Shown here one piece after another: positions 15,197-23,333 of a DNA stretch of 26,252 nucleotides. Position numbers and translations under genes: made by a program. Position 1 is the stretch's first letter; each line of letters opens with the position of its first letter. The notes beneath the pieces were generated by a model. That model was not told the origin of the DNA, did no database searches, and saw only the letters and a program-made list of their open reading frames with translations. This DNA is from JBAZOB01 sp041648895 (GTDB lineage: Bacteria; Patescibacteriota; JAHJAL01), in the NCBI GenBank assembly GCA_041648895.1, contig JBAZOB010000015.1, forward strand, positions 1 through 26,252, in the 5' to 3' direction.

Positions 15197-16978
15197 ATGG
15201 GTTATAATCTCAACCAATCAGAAGAAAAAGAAGCCAAGCCGGACTGGCGACAGGCCTGGATTAAGCTCCAGCCTCTGCTGGGGGGTGAAAAATGGCGCCT
15301 CTTGGGGGCGGCGGTGGCGATTGTGATTAATTCAGTGGCCAGTTTGGTTGGTCCGATTCTGATTGGGCGGGCGATTGATCAATTTATCCCGGCCGGCGAT
15401 TTTCAGGGTATTTTGGTTTATTCGGGAATTTTGCTAGGGATATTTGTGGTGGCTTTTGTGACTCGTTATCTGCAGACGATCTGGATGGGGACGGTGGGCC
15501 AAAATGTTTTGTTCAATTTACGTAACGCGATTTTTAATAAATTGCAGCAATTGCCGCTAGCTTTTTTTAATGAGAATAAAGCCGGTGATTTGATTTCGCG
15601 GATCAATAACGATACGGACAAGTTAAATCAATTTTTCTCGCAATCACTGATGCAGTTTATTGGTAACGCTTTTGTGATGATTGGCGCCGGGATTTTTTTG
15701 GTGGCGATTAACCCCCGACTGGGTCTTTTTGCTTTGGCTCCAGCAGTTTTATTGATAATAATTACCCAATTGATTTCGCCGTGGGTGAAAGCCCGCAATG
15801 CGCTGAACTTGAAGACAGTCGGTGGCATGAGTGCCGAAATTCAAGAGAGTCTGGATAATTTCAAAGTGATTGCCTCTTTTAATCGACGTGATTATTTTCG
15901 GGATAAATTTGCGGAAGTTAATCGGGAAAATTATCAATCAGCCATCGCGGCCGGTTTAGCCAATAATTTGTTTAATCCCATCTATACTTTAGCCGCCAAT
16001 TTAGGACAATTGGTGGTGTTGGTGTTTGGATTGCACTTGATAAGTCAGGGTGATTTTACGGTGGGTTTATTGATCAGCTTTATATCCTATGTAAATATTT
16101 TCTACCAGCCATTGCGCCAGATTGCTTCCTTGTGGGCTAATCTGCAAGTAGCTTTGGCCGGTTGGGATCGGATCGCCAAGATTTTGGAAATGGACGACAA
16201 TCTGCCGGTAATAAAATTAACGGATAAAGCGGCCAAAGCTAAAATCACGATCAACCAGCCGGTGATGCAATTCAGCCGGGTTAGTTTTCGATACGCGGAT
16301 AGTAAAAATGATGTTTTGAAAGATATTAATTTTGAATTGCATCGGGGTAAAACCTATGCTTTCGTGGGACCGACCGGTGGGGGCAAAACGACCACGGCTT
16401 CCTTGATGGCACGCTTGTATGATCCGACGGCGGGGGTGGTTCAACTGGATGGACGCGATATTCGTAGTTACACGACGGCCGAGCGGGCGGAGAGAATTGG
16501 CTTTATTTTGCAGGAACCTTTTTTGTTTAGCGGCACGGTGCGAGAAAATATTGTGTATGGTAATCCCAACTGTCAGCCAAGTAGTCCCGAGCAGTTGGAA
16601 GAGACAATTAAGACGGCTGGGTTAGAAAAATTGATGGCTCGGTTTTCAGATGGACTGGATACCAAAATGCAAGTGGGCGATGATAGTATCAGTTTGGGGC
16701 AAAGACAATTGATTGCTTTTATCCGGGTGGTTTTACGCCAGCCGGAGTTATTAATTCTAGATGAAGCTACGGCCAACATTGATACAGTGACAGAGCAATT
16801 GCTGCAAGAAATTTTGGATAGATTACCCAGCGATACAACTCGGGTAATTATTGCTCATCGTTTAAACACCATTGCCGAGGCCGATGAGATATTTTTTGTC
16901 AACGCCGGCCACTTGGTGCGGGCGGGGTCAATGGATCAGGCAATGGCAATGCTCAGGCAGGAGAAGCGGCAGAGCTGA
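15197..16978 (+). CDS. ABC exporter half-transporter, catalytic Walker B subunit
   Basis: A 593-residue half-transporter, partner of the preceding gene. Six membrane helices (about 35-325) are followed by the nucleotide-binding domain: Walker A GPTGGGKT (391-398), Q-loop FILQEPFLFSGTV, Walker B LLILDEATANID with the catalytic Glu523, and the H-loop His554 (IAHRLNT). The signature is ISLGQ (498-502) instead of LSGGQ. In a head-to-tail NBD dimer this subunit's Walker sites pair with the partner's perfect signature (active site), and its altered signature with the partner's Asp/Gln site (silent site), as in known heterodimeric exporters. The start was moved from a TTG at 15188, which lies in repeat copy 4, to the ATG at 15197; no Shine-Dalgarno. 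It ends with TGA. Confidence 0.93.
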   Translation: MGYNLNQSEEKEAKPDWRQAWIKLQPLLGGEKWRLLGAAVAIVINSVASLVGPILIGRAIDQFIPAGDFQGILVYSGILLGIFVVAFVTRYLQTIWMGTVGQNVLFNLRNAIFNKLQQLPLAFFNENKAGDLISRINNDTDKLNQFFSQSLMQFIGNAFVMIGAGIFLVAINPRLGLFALAPAVLLIIITQLISPWVKARNALNLKTVGGMSAEIQESLDNFKVIASFNRRDYFRDKFAEVNRENYQSAIAAGLANNLFNPIYTLAANLGQLVVLVFGLHLISQGDFTVGLLISFISYVNIFYQPLRQIASLWANLQVALAGWDRIAKILEMDDNLPVIKLTDKAAKAKITINQPVMQFSRVSFRYADSKNDVLKDINFELHRGKTYAFVGPTGGGKTTTASLMARLYDPTAGVVQLDGRDIRSYTTAERAERIGFILQEPFLFSGTVRENIVYGNPNCQPSSPEQLEETIKTAGLEKLMARFSDGLDTKMQVGDDSISLGQRQLIAFIRVVLRQPELLILDEATANIDTVTEQLLQEILDRLPSDTTRVIIAHRLNTIAEADEIFFVNAGHLVRAGSMDQAMAMLRQEKRQS

Positions 16979-17009
16979 CAAAATTTAAGTTGCGGGCAAT
17001 ATCTACGGC

Positions 17010-18302
17010 TTATTTTTTCTTAGCCCGACGGAGCAATAGGATAATCGGGATGATCGCCCCGATAAAGATGACCATGACACCGATAATTATTGCCGCTAGT
17101 AATAGATAATTTACGGGCGCTGTTTTTTTGGTATCACTTGAATTAATAATTTCCTGTTCGATCTTATCCCAACGGGCCTGTGAAGAATTTATTTCAAAAT
17201 TCATCGGCGCGGTCATCCCGAATTCATCGGACAATACTTCTTGCCCGGCAGTTAACATGATAGGGTCATGGCCGTCATCCGGATCAGCTTCGACTTGGCC
17301 TTCGATCACTTGGAATTGAATATGGTCACCATCGACATCCCAACTAACGGTCGTACCAATAATTGCGAATTTGCCACGACGAGTTTCTAATATTATTTTT
17401 TTACCATATTTCCGATATTCCATGTATCCGGTACCGGTTTCAATGGTAAATCCGCCGGCGGCGTTGAAGGTGATTTTACTCTCACGATCGAGGATAAACT
17501 TGGTACCATCGGCGAATTCCATAATCGCCCGGCCGGCGGTGGTTTTTAATGATGAGCCAGGTTTAATCTGTTGACCCGAGGTAGCCGGTTCCCAAACGCG
17601 CCAATCACCGGTATTGGTAATAAGTCGCCAAGTCTTTTGCCAAATACTGGGGCGGTTGTCGGGGTCGCTTAACTCCACGTCACCCATTACTTTGTTTACC
17701 TTTGGAAAGGAAGTATCCAACATACCGCCAGCCGGCTGTTCATCCCAATTTTCGGTGGTGGGTAATTTTATCGAATCACCATCTTCTTGGTTTAAATCAG
17801 TTTTATCGGATGTAATTTCATCGGTATCACTTTTTTCTGTCCATTTATCGAAGGCATCGGGGTTGTTAACAGTGGCACTTTTACCGTTTTTGTAAACAAT
17901 ATTCTGGCCGTCGACTAGTTGTCCTTCAATTGAATAGCCGGCGGATGAAACGGTAAGTTTACCATTAGGCCCGCCGGAAAAAGTACCCTCCCATGAGGAT
18001 GAGTGGGTGGTGGGAATTTCGCCGGTACCCCCATCCCAAGTCATAGTGGTGGTGGCGATTGTCAATGTGGCTTTAGCATACTGATCACCACCAATCACTC
18101 CCACATTCCAGAATTCCCAGCTATCATCCGTAGTAACTGGTTTACCGGCGACATCCAGATATTCGTCATGCAGGGTGGCGGTTATTTTGGTCGGGGTGAC
18201 ACCATGGATCAAATTTGTATTTTGGGCAAAGGCTTGACTGGAAAAAACAAAAGTAAAAACAATTAAGACTAGAACTAGTAAAGTAGAAAAATATTTTTTC
18301 AT
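17010..18302 (-). CDS. FecR-domain envelope protein with signal peptide and C-terminal anchor
   Basis: A 430-residue exported protein. Signal peptide at 1-26 (KKYFSTLLVLVLIVFTFVF, cleavage after AFA). Residues 27-240 are beta-rich and acidic with no recognised domain. Residues about 250-360 match the FecR domain: TTAGRAIMEFADGTKFIL, then IETRRGKFAIIGTTV-like strands (here ILETRRGKFAIIGTTVS), a VIEGQVEA strand and TAGQEVLSDE. A hydrophobic helix at ~397-422 followed by RRAKKK anchors it with the bulk outside. FecR domains occur in sigma-regulators and in many envelope proteins; no sigma factor is nearby, so a structural or glycan-related surface role is as likely as signalling. It is the last gene of a minus-strand cluster, 22 bases after the four-helix protein. 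No Shine-Dalgarno. Confidence 0.82.
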   Translation of the reverse strand: MKKYFSTLLVLVLIVFTFVFSSQAFAQNTNLIHGVTPTKITATLHDEYLDVAGKPVTTDDSWEFWNVGVIGGDQYAKATLTIATTTMTWDGGTGEIPTTHSSSWEGTFSGGPNGKLTVSSAGYSIEGQLVDGQNIVYKNGKSATVNNPDAFDKWTEKSDTDEITSDKTDLNQEDGDSIKLPTTENWDEQPAGGMLDTSFPKVNKVMGDVELSDPDNRPSIWQKTWRLITNTGDWRVWEPATSGQQIKPGSSLKTTAGRAIMEFADGTKFILDRESKITFNAAGGFTIETGTGYMEYRKYGKKIILETRRGKFAIIGTTVSWDVDGDHIQFQVIEGQVEADPDDGHDPIMLTAGQEVLSDEFGMTAPMNFEINSSQARWDKIEQEIINSSDTKKTAPVNYLLLAAIIIGVMVIFIGAIIPIILLLRRAKKK

Positions 18303-18324
18303 AAAGAAAAATTTTAATAAAATT

Positions 18325-19035
18325 TTATTGTGTTAATTGGTTAGCCACTATCTGGGCTTTACTTTCTTCTCCGGACGGGATCGGGATGCGGATGGTATAA
18401 AATTGCCGGCTGTAGCGATTGGGTGTGGAATAAACAATTTCCAAAATTTTGATTGGGCTTAAATTGACGCGGGCACTTTCCAACCGCGCCCCCCACCCTA
18501 CCCAGACATGCAATTCACCGTTAAATAAGACACCATTTTGACCCAAACGGCATTCAACATTTTGAGCATTTTCCAATTTTTCCAAACGACGACCGTTGAA
18601 AAAGACAATTATGCCAATCAAAATATTTACACCCAATAATACCAGCGCGACTATCCAACCGGACTCGGGATCGGCCCACCAAAAAATACCGCCAAATAAT
18701 ATCGAAAAACCAGCTACAATAAGCTGCAGGGTGCGTTGTTCACCGGAGCGGAATAATTTTTCATCGGCGGCAAATTTTTTCCATTCAGCCGGATTGTATC
18801 TAAAATGCGCCAATAATTTTGCTTCATCCATCAATTGATCAAAGACTCGGGCTCGGTGCCAATACATGATCGCGACGATCGGGCCAGTGATGGCAAACAA
18901 AATTCCAATGACAATCATGGCGCCGCCGCCGCTACTCATGTCGATCGGTAAAAATATCGGGGCTAAAAATGTAAGAAATCCGATCAGACCGATGGCGAGC
19001 CAGATAACTAATGTTCGTTTGGGTGTGTTAGGCAT
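18325..19035 (-). CDS. Four-helix membrane protein of unknown function
   Basis: 236 residues, not recognised. Two hydrophobic segments lie near the N-terminus (TLVIWLAIGLIGFLTFLAPI and AMIVIGILFAITGPIVAIMY), a charged stretch with AHFRYNPAEWKKFAADEK follows, then two more segments (LQLIVAGFSILFGGIFWWA and GWIVALVLLGVNILIGIIVF), and finally a ~75-residue soluble tail with beta pattern (GVLFNGELHVWVGWGARLES, then IKILEIVYSTP). The layout recalls small bacterial membrane proteins with a PH-like tail, but this is a guess. It sits 55 bases after the propeller gene and 22 bases before the FecR gene, so all three are probably co-transcribed and act at the envelope. Confidence 0.72.
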   Translation of the reverse strand: MPNTPKRTLVIWLAIGLIGFLTFLAPIFLPIDMSSGGGAMIVIGILFAITGPIVAIMYWHRARVFDQLMDEAKLLAHFRYNPAEWKKFAADEKLFRSGEQRTLQLIVAGFSILFGGIFWWADPESGWIVALVLLGVNILIGIIVFFNGRRLEKLENAQNVECRLGQNGVLFNGELHVWVGWGARLESARVNLSPIKILEIVYSTPNRYSRQFYTIRIPIPSGEESKAQIVANQLTQ

Positions 19036-19090
19036 AAAAATATAATTACGAATTACTAATAAATTTCACAGGCCGTTTACTATTTTCTCG

Positions 19091-20794
19091 TTAAAAAGTG
19101 GCCGTGGCAATATACATGACGGTGTTAGTATATACTCCCGCTGCTTGTAAATTATTTACTTCCAGTTGATAGGAAATAACATTGGCTTCATCGGCGACCG
19201 GTTGGGTCTCAATGGTGACATTGTAAGAAGTATTATTCGCTGTTATTTGGGAATACTTGTTGGCTTGAAAAGCGGAATAATCGGTGTCATCGGTGGTAAA
19301 ACCAAAGTAGGAATTGGTTCCGGAGCCGGGAGGTGATGACCAAGTTGTCGGTAAGGCATAAGTGCCACTAAATTTAGCAATCACATCATTGCCCGCCGAA
19401 GTTAAATCCTGATCCTGCTGCACTGTGACTACATATCCATCAGTGGCATTAGTGGAAACAGTCAATGTCTGACAAGCGATTTTAGTTTGCGCGCCGGTAT
19501 AGGTGCCAAAGGGAATAGTTGATGAAGTTGTAGTCACTGATGCATTGCCGCCGGAGTTGGCACAGGCATTGCCGGCGGTTACGCCATCTATAGAAAAAGT
19601 AAGTAATGAAGGAACGGAAGCAGTAACAGTGGTACCTTCGTCGATAATCATCTGGTAGTTTCCATTAGCAGTAAAAACATGATATTCAGTTCCATGAAGT
19701 TCATTCCAAAAATAACTTGCCATTGTCTCGTCTACCCAAAAAAGAGGATTAACTTTTGAAAATAAAGAACCTGATATTTTTTCACTAGTAAAATTTGTGC
19801 CATTTAATTCTGAATGTGCCATCCATATTTGATAATTTGTACCATCAGTTTCGGTATAATTGTAATAAATTTTTGAATCATACAACATTAATACCGGCCT
19901 GCCGTGATCATAAGAATTATTAGTTTGTTTAGTAGCCACCCAATTAGTGCCATTGGTATTCATTTCAGCTGTCCAAATTTGATCGTTTGTCCCGTCATTT
20001 TCAATATAAGCATAATACAGTTTTGTCCCGTCCAAAATAAAATTGATCCTTGTTTTATTGTACAAACTGGTTGTGCGCTTAACTGTAGAAAAATTGGACC
20101 CATCTAAATCAGATTCAGATGTCCAGATTTGATAATTAGCCCCATCGCTTAACGGCCATACATAATATATTTTCGAGTCATCAACAACTAATAATGGTCT
20201 TGTCCACCAATATTGAGAAACAGCTCTGATAGTTGCTGACCATCCACTGCCATCAAGATTTGAAGTTGCGGTATATATCGGCCAGTTTGGATAATCGCAA
20301 GAAAATGTATAATATATCTTATCTTCATACACATCTAACTGCATACCGTAATAATTTCGGTAACCATCATTAAAAGTTTGTTGCGTCGGAGAAAAATTAC
20401 TACCATCAAGATTAGAAGTAGCTGTATGAATCTCCCATCGCCCAATCATCCGACCATATATATAATATATTTTTTCGCCTACAATCTCTAATTGGCCATA
20501 CATTGAATCCATCCCACCTGTAGTCAGCTGAACGGCCACAAAATCACTACCATCCAAATCAGCATATGCCATCCACATTTGCATAAACGCACCGTCGTAT
20601 TGATGCCAGAGGTAATAAACTTTATTGCCGGCCACCTGCATATCGGTTTCATCCAGTTCACCGGTTGAAGAGCCGGAAGTATCACGCTGAGTCTCATTTT
20701 CAAACGTGTATCCTTCACTATCCGCTTTCACATTCACGACATTACAAACTATCAAACCAACTACCGCCAGCATAAGCCAAAATTTATTTTTCAT
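19091..20794 (-). CDS. Secreted seven-repeat beta-propeller-like protein with shared C-terminal domain
   Basis: 567 residues with a signal peptide (KNKFWLMLAVVGLIVCNVV, cleavage near VKA-D). Residues ~45-370 contain seven ~50-residue repeats of the pattern K-I-Y-Y-x-(Y/W)...D-G-x-x-x-x-I-W-x-A-x-x-x-L-D-G-S-x-F; the seventh is degenerate (MASYFWNELHGTEYHVFTA). Seven such four-strand units suggest a seven-bladed propeller, as in WD40-like or TolB-like folds; this is inferred. Residues ~385-567 repeat the C-terminal domain of the giant LamG protein: LTFSIDGV, VSTNATDGYV, PPGSGTN-YFGFTTDD, terminal ATF. The cell probably uses this domain to hold both proteins at the surface. First gene of the minus-strand cluster; AGGA lies 13 bases before the ATG, and a TATAAT is at 20820-20825. 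Confidence 0.82.
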   Translation of the reverse strand: MKNKFWLMLAVVGLIVCNVVNVKADSEGYTFENETQRDTSGSSTGELDETDMQVAGNKVYYLWHQYDGAFMQMWMAYADLDGSDFVAVQLTTGGMDSMYGQLEIVGEKIYYIYGRMIGRWEIHTATSNLDGSNFSPTQQTFNDGYRNYYGMQLDVYEDKIYYTFSCDYPNWPIYTATSNLDGSGWSATIRAVSQYWWTRPLLVVDDSKIYYVWPLSDGANYQIWTSESDLDGSNFSTVKRTTSLYNKTRINFILDGTKLYYAYIENDGTNDQIWTAEMNTNGTNWVATKQTNNSYDHGRPVLMLYDSKIYYNYTETDGTNYQIWMAHSELNGTNFTSEKISGSLFSKVNPLFWVDETMASYFWNELHGTEYHVFTANGNYQMIIDEGTTVTASVPSLLTFSIDGVTAGNACANSGGNASVTTTSSTIPFGTYTGAQTKIACQTLTVSTNATDGYVVTVQQDQDLTSAGNDVIAKFSGTYALPTTWSSPPGSGTNSYFGFTTDDTDYSAFQANKYSQITANNTSYNVTIETQPVADEANVISYQLEVNNLQAAGVYTNTVMYIATATF

Positions 20795-20961
20795 TTATTT
20801 ATTTTCCTAAAATTTAATAATTATACTTTAACTTTAACAAATAACTGACCAAGAAAACTAGTTACAATCAATCCAGAAATAATTATTTAACATGTTCGAT
20901 GGAAAAATTAATTAATTATCCATTCACCAACAATAATTAACTTAAAAAAATCAAGTAGCCA

Positions 20962-20999
20962 AGAAAACCGGTCATCAATTATTTGACGACCGGTTTTCT
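20962..20999 (-). terminator. Terminator of the DUF134-DUF5320 unit
   Basis: AGAAAACCGGTCATCAA (20962-20978) pairs with TTGACGACCGGTTTTCT (20983-20999) over 17 bp with one G-T pair and a 4-base loop. It lies 24 bases after the DUF5320 stop in the minus direction. Confidence 0.8.
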
Positions 21000-21022
21000 C
21001 ATAATAATCAAAGACGAGAAAA

Positions 21023-21295
21023 TTATTTCTCCAGTTCTTTGATTTCCGCCTCGATGTCTTGGATTTCTTCCTTTAACATCTGGACATATTCTTTTTTGGT
21101 CGGCTGATACGGAAGTGTGGCAGTTTGATTGAATCCACTACCATTTCTCATCATTCTCCCTTGACCCATACCCATATCTCGTCCCCGTCCGGCGCCGCGA
21201 CCAAAGCCCCGACCATTTCCGCTGCCACAAGGACCCATCCCTCGGCCGGTCATCGGACCCATTCCATTTGGTCCTGTTCCATCTAAATTTGGCAT
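21023..21295 (-). CDS. DUF5320 family glycine/methionine-rich protein
   Basis: 90 residues. The N-terminal half is the DUF5320 signature, MPNLDGTGPNGMGPMTGRG then MGPCGSGNGRGFGRGAGRGR, low in complexity with a single Cys; the C-terminal third is a coiled-coil-like helix (EYVQMLKEEIQDIEAEIKEL). The start was set at the fifth codon of the longer frame: GAGGTG lies just upstream of this ATG, and family members begin with MP-x-x-DGTGP. Function is unknown. In other genomes DUF5320 genes often neighbour DUF134, Mrp-like ATPases and NifX/NifB-type Fe-Mo-cofactor proteins. Here only DUF134 is present, 35 bases upstream, with one terminator for the pair. Confidence 0.85.
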   Translation of the reverse strand: MPNLDGTGPNGMGPMTGRGMGPCGSGNGRGFGRGAGRGRDMGMGQGRMMRNGSGFNQTATLPYQPTKKEYVQMLKEEIQDIEAEIKELEK

Positions 21296-21330
21296 AATAC
21301 ACCTCATAAAATTGATTGATAAAAAGCTGG

Positions 21331-21612
21331 CTAAATATCTCTTTCAATTCTAATTGCCAAGCCTTTGATCAAAGCGCGGGCGATTTTTTGGTGGGCAGCA
21401 TTTAACAAGCGATGAACGGTTGACTTGGAAAGTTTCATTTTGGCCGCGGCCGACAGCATATTTAGTCCTTCCAAATCACACAATCTTACTGCTTCCATTT
21501 CATCTTGACCTAGATTTTCCTCAGCTAACATCCGCATCGGTATCCCTTGCGGTTTAAAATAATATGCTTCCGGGGTAAATCTAATCCGTCGCCATTTTTT
21601 TGGTCTGCCCAT
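21331..21612 (-). CDS. DUF134 (UPF0251) family DNA-binding protein
   Basis: 93 residues. GRPKKWRRIRFTPEAYYFKP followed by DEMEAVRLCDLEGLNMLSAA and MKLSKSTVHRLLNAAHQKIA is the DUF134/UPF0251 layout: a basic N-terminus and a sigma-70 region 4-like helix-turn-helix. The family is thought to be regulatory. The start is the internal MGRPKKW, matching family N-termini (MPRP-x-KWR); a longer frame to 21645 would start at about the predicted transcription start. A near-consensus promoter lies upstream. It is probably the first gene of a two-gene unit with the DUF5320 protein and may regulate it. Confidence 0.88.
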   Translation of the reverse strand: MGRPKKWRRIRFTPEAYYFKPQGIPMRMLAEENLGQDEMEAVRLCDLEGLNMLSAAAKMKLSKSTVHRLLNAAHQKIARALIKGLAIRIERDI

Positions 21613-21649
21613 AGTGAATTGATTATTGGATATTTCCCAGTACAAATCT

Positions 21650-21678
21650 ATTATATATTATTTTGGGATATGTTTCAA
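21650..21678 (-). promoter_or_regulatory. Sigma-70-type promoter of the DUF134 gene
   Basis: On the minus strand, TTGAAA (21673-21678) and a perfect TATAAT (21650-21655) are separated by 17 bases, the ideal spacing. Transcription would begin near 21643, leaving about 30 untranslated bases before the chosen start at 21612. Confidence 0.75.
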
Positions 21679-21790
21679 TACTTTTTTTAAACTATAGGTA
21701 TTGCATAAATTTGTTATGGGTATTTTTTAAATATAATTTAATTCCAATCGATTTCATAATATTTTTATTTTTCATGAAAGCGAAATAAAA

Positions 21791-21826
21791 AAAACAATCC
21801 AATGATTTACTGGATTGTTTTAAAAA
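21791..21826 (-). terminator. Terminator of the glycine-rich membrane protein gene
   Basis: AAAACAATCCA (21791-21801) pairs with TGGATTGTTTT (21811-21821), an 11-bp stem with a 9-base loop, and T-rich tracts follow on the minus strand. It lies 17 bases after the stop at 21843. Confidence 0.75.
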
Positions 21827-21842
21827 AATTTTGGTAAAAATA

Positions 21843-22310
21843 TCACCAACCAAGCCAATGAGCGATAACCAAAATAACCCCTGCTCCCAATAGACAACCA
21901 GCCATTTTACCTACTGCCGTTCCCAAAATTGTCCGGTTTTCTAACTTTCCTGCCGTGAAATTTCTTTCCGCTTCCGCACCTTCAAAAAGGCCGGCAATAC
22001 CATCGGTCACTGCATTGCCGACTGCTCCGCCGATGATCGCTCCGGCTACCCCGCCAAAATGTCCGCCAAAAACAGCCAGTAAAACCAAGATGCTGTTGTC
22101 GATAAATCCAAATACTATATCCGGGCGGGTTGATCTGATCGAAATCCCAAACATTTTGATAAATCCCAAACATAGTAAGAATAGTCCAAGCAATACATAA
22201 CCAATTAATCGATCATCAAAAACAAAAAATAGACTTGCTCCGATTACCACCACACATAGTAGAAGTAAATTGATGACCGTAATAATCCATTTTTTATTTA
22301 AAATTTTCAA
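21843..22310 (-). CDS. Glycine-rich small membrane protein, unknown function
   Basis: 155 residues, not recognised. Two N-terminal membrane helices (IITVINLLLLCVVVIGASLF and IGYVLLGLFLLCLGFIKMF), then a long segment rich in small residues (LAVFGGHFGGVAGAIIGGAV, GNAVTDGIAGLFEGAEAE), then a last helix (GCLLGAGVILVIAHWLGW). The GxxxG-type runs suggest tightly packed helices, such as in channels or glycine-zipper proteins. The start is TTG at 22308-22310, supported by AGGAG five bases upstream (22316-22320), one of the few clear Shine-Dalgarno sites here. It is 22 bases downstream of the lipoprotein gene, so possibly co-transcribed with it. Confidence 0.75.
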   Translation of the reverse strand: MKILNKKWIITVINLLLLCVVVIGASLFFVFDDRLIGYVLLGLFLLCLGFIKMFGISIRSTRPDIVFGFIDNSILVLLAVFGGHFGGVAGAIIGGAVGNAVTDGIAGLFEGAEAERNFTAGKLENRTILGTAVGKMAGCLLGAGVILVIAHWLGW

Positions 22311-22332
22311 ATCCGCTCCTTTTTGTTATTTT

Positions 22333-22959
22333 CTAGGCGCAATCGGTGAGCATTTCATCTGGAAATCCATAGTCCGTCCGCAAACTGCAGGGGATAACGC
22401 CGTTGCCGTCGAAAACTAATTGCCAGTTACCGTCAATTTTGGTCGCCAGCCAATTACCGCCGGCCATGCCCTCGGCAAAACTGACACTACCGCGGGCGTG
22501 ATCGGCTGTTTGTTGGGTGACATCTACCGAAGTGCCAGCGGGATTTTCCGGATATTTTACTTGGAACAATCCCAGAATGATGGTATTTAAGTCGGGCGTC
22601 AAATCAGAATTGGTCTCATCTTTGGTTAATTCAGTGTTTTCCGGCTCCAGTAAACCGGTGCAACGCCAGTTGATTTCAGCGGTTTTGGTGGCTTCGCTGA
22701 CCACACAAGCGGGATTGCAACCTGGTGGAGTGGAATTTAAATTGGCATCAAACCACCAAGTGCGGGAATTTGAATTGTAACTACCACCGGAAGTCAACGC
22801 CTCACCCCCTTTGGTGCAGGTTTTCTCGGCAATGGCTTTGGCTTCAACTTCAGTTAACGGTCCGCCGGTACTTTCCACATCGTCCGGTCCTTTTGGGGGA
22901 GTTGAGGCACAACCGGCTGACATTAATAAAATTGCGCATAACAAAATGATTTTTTTCAT
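22333..22959 (-). CDS. Lipoprotein of unknown function
   Basis: 208 residues. The N-terminus KKIILLCAILLMSAGC is a lipoprotein signal with a lipobox LMSAGC-type site; Cys17 would be lipidated and the mature chain begins CASTPPKGPDD. The start was set to this ATG instead of a Met 13 codons upstream because it gives a proper signal peptide. The mature part has six further Cys (for example ACV, PPGCNP, WRC, IPCS, LTDC) and an acidic middle linker (ENTELTKDETNSDLTPD). The segment LATKIDGNWQLVFDGNGVIPC near the C-terminus looks like a small alpha-beta domain seen in other Patescibacterial lipoproteins; no enzymatic motif is visible. A membrane-held extracytoplasmic protein is likely. Confidence 0.8.
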   Translation of the reverse strand: MKKIILLCAILLMSAGCASTPPKGPDDVESTGGPLTEVEAKAIAEKTCTKGGEALTSGGSYNSNSRTWWFDANLNSTPPGCNPACVVSEATKTAEINWRCTGLLEPENTELTKDETNSDLTPDLNTIILGLFQVKYPENPAGTSVDVTQQTADHARGSVSFAEGMAGGNWLATKIDGNWQLVFDGNGVIPCSLRTDYGFPDEMLTDCA

Positions 22960-23024
22960 GGGATAATATTTTAAAACAATAAATGCTATCACCGACAACT
23001 AAAACCAATCAAATTGCCAAAAAA

Positions 23025-23333
23025 TTACTCCATTTTTTTCATCACGGCCGCAAATTCTTCGTCGGTGGCTTCGGGCCCTTGTAAAATCGGTTCGTTTTTG
23101 CCCTGCCAATACGATTGCATATTCATGTTTTTGCGGTTAATTCGTTCCGCCAGGCTTCGGTCGTCGCCAACATGTTTCATAAAAAACTGGACGCCCCCTT
23201 CGAAAATCTCCGTAGCAGTTTTGACACTGCCGTCGGCGTTGGTGCAGTAGAGGCAAAATTGACTGGCGGTATCGCCCAAGGCATAATCTTCGGGCTTGGT
23301 CATGGGCATCCCGCAGGCTTCGCAATAGTTCAT
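23025..23333 (-). CDS. Putative zinc ribbon domain protein
   Basis: 102 residues. CEAC (4-7) and CLYC (27-30) with GMPM and LGDTASQFCLYCTNADGS between them match the 'putative zinc ribbon' family (Zn_ribbon_2), which starts with CxxCGMP-like sequence and continues YC-x-YC-x-x-G. The C-terminal part is helical (EIFEGGVQFFMKHVGDDRSL). Function is not established; a zinc-bound small adaptor or transcription-associated protein is possible. A TTG four codons earlier was rejected as start because it overlaps GGAG, which serves as a Shine-Dalgarno seven bases before this ATG. Confidence 0.82.
   Translation of the reverse strand: MNYCEACGMPMTKPEDYALGDTASQFCLYCTNADGSVKTATEIFEGGVQFFMKHVGDDRSLAERINRKNMNMQSYWQGKNEPILQGPEATDEEFAAVMKKME

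Noticed and set aside
17010..18302. FecR protein as an anti-sigma regulator of iron uptake
   Set aside because: No sigma factor or TonB receptor is nearby, and the protein has a signal peptide with a C-terminal anchor, the opposite layout to classical FecR.
21613..21645. Longer N-terminus for the DUF134 protein
   Set aside because: The upstream ATG is at about the predicted transcription start, and family proteins begin at the MGRPKKW-like motif.
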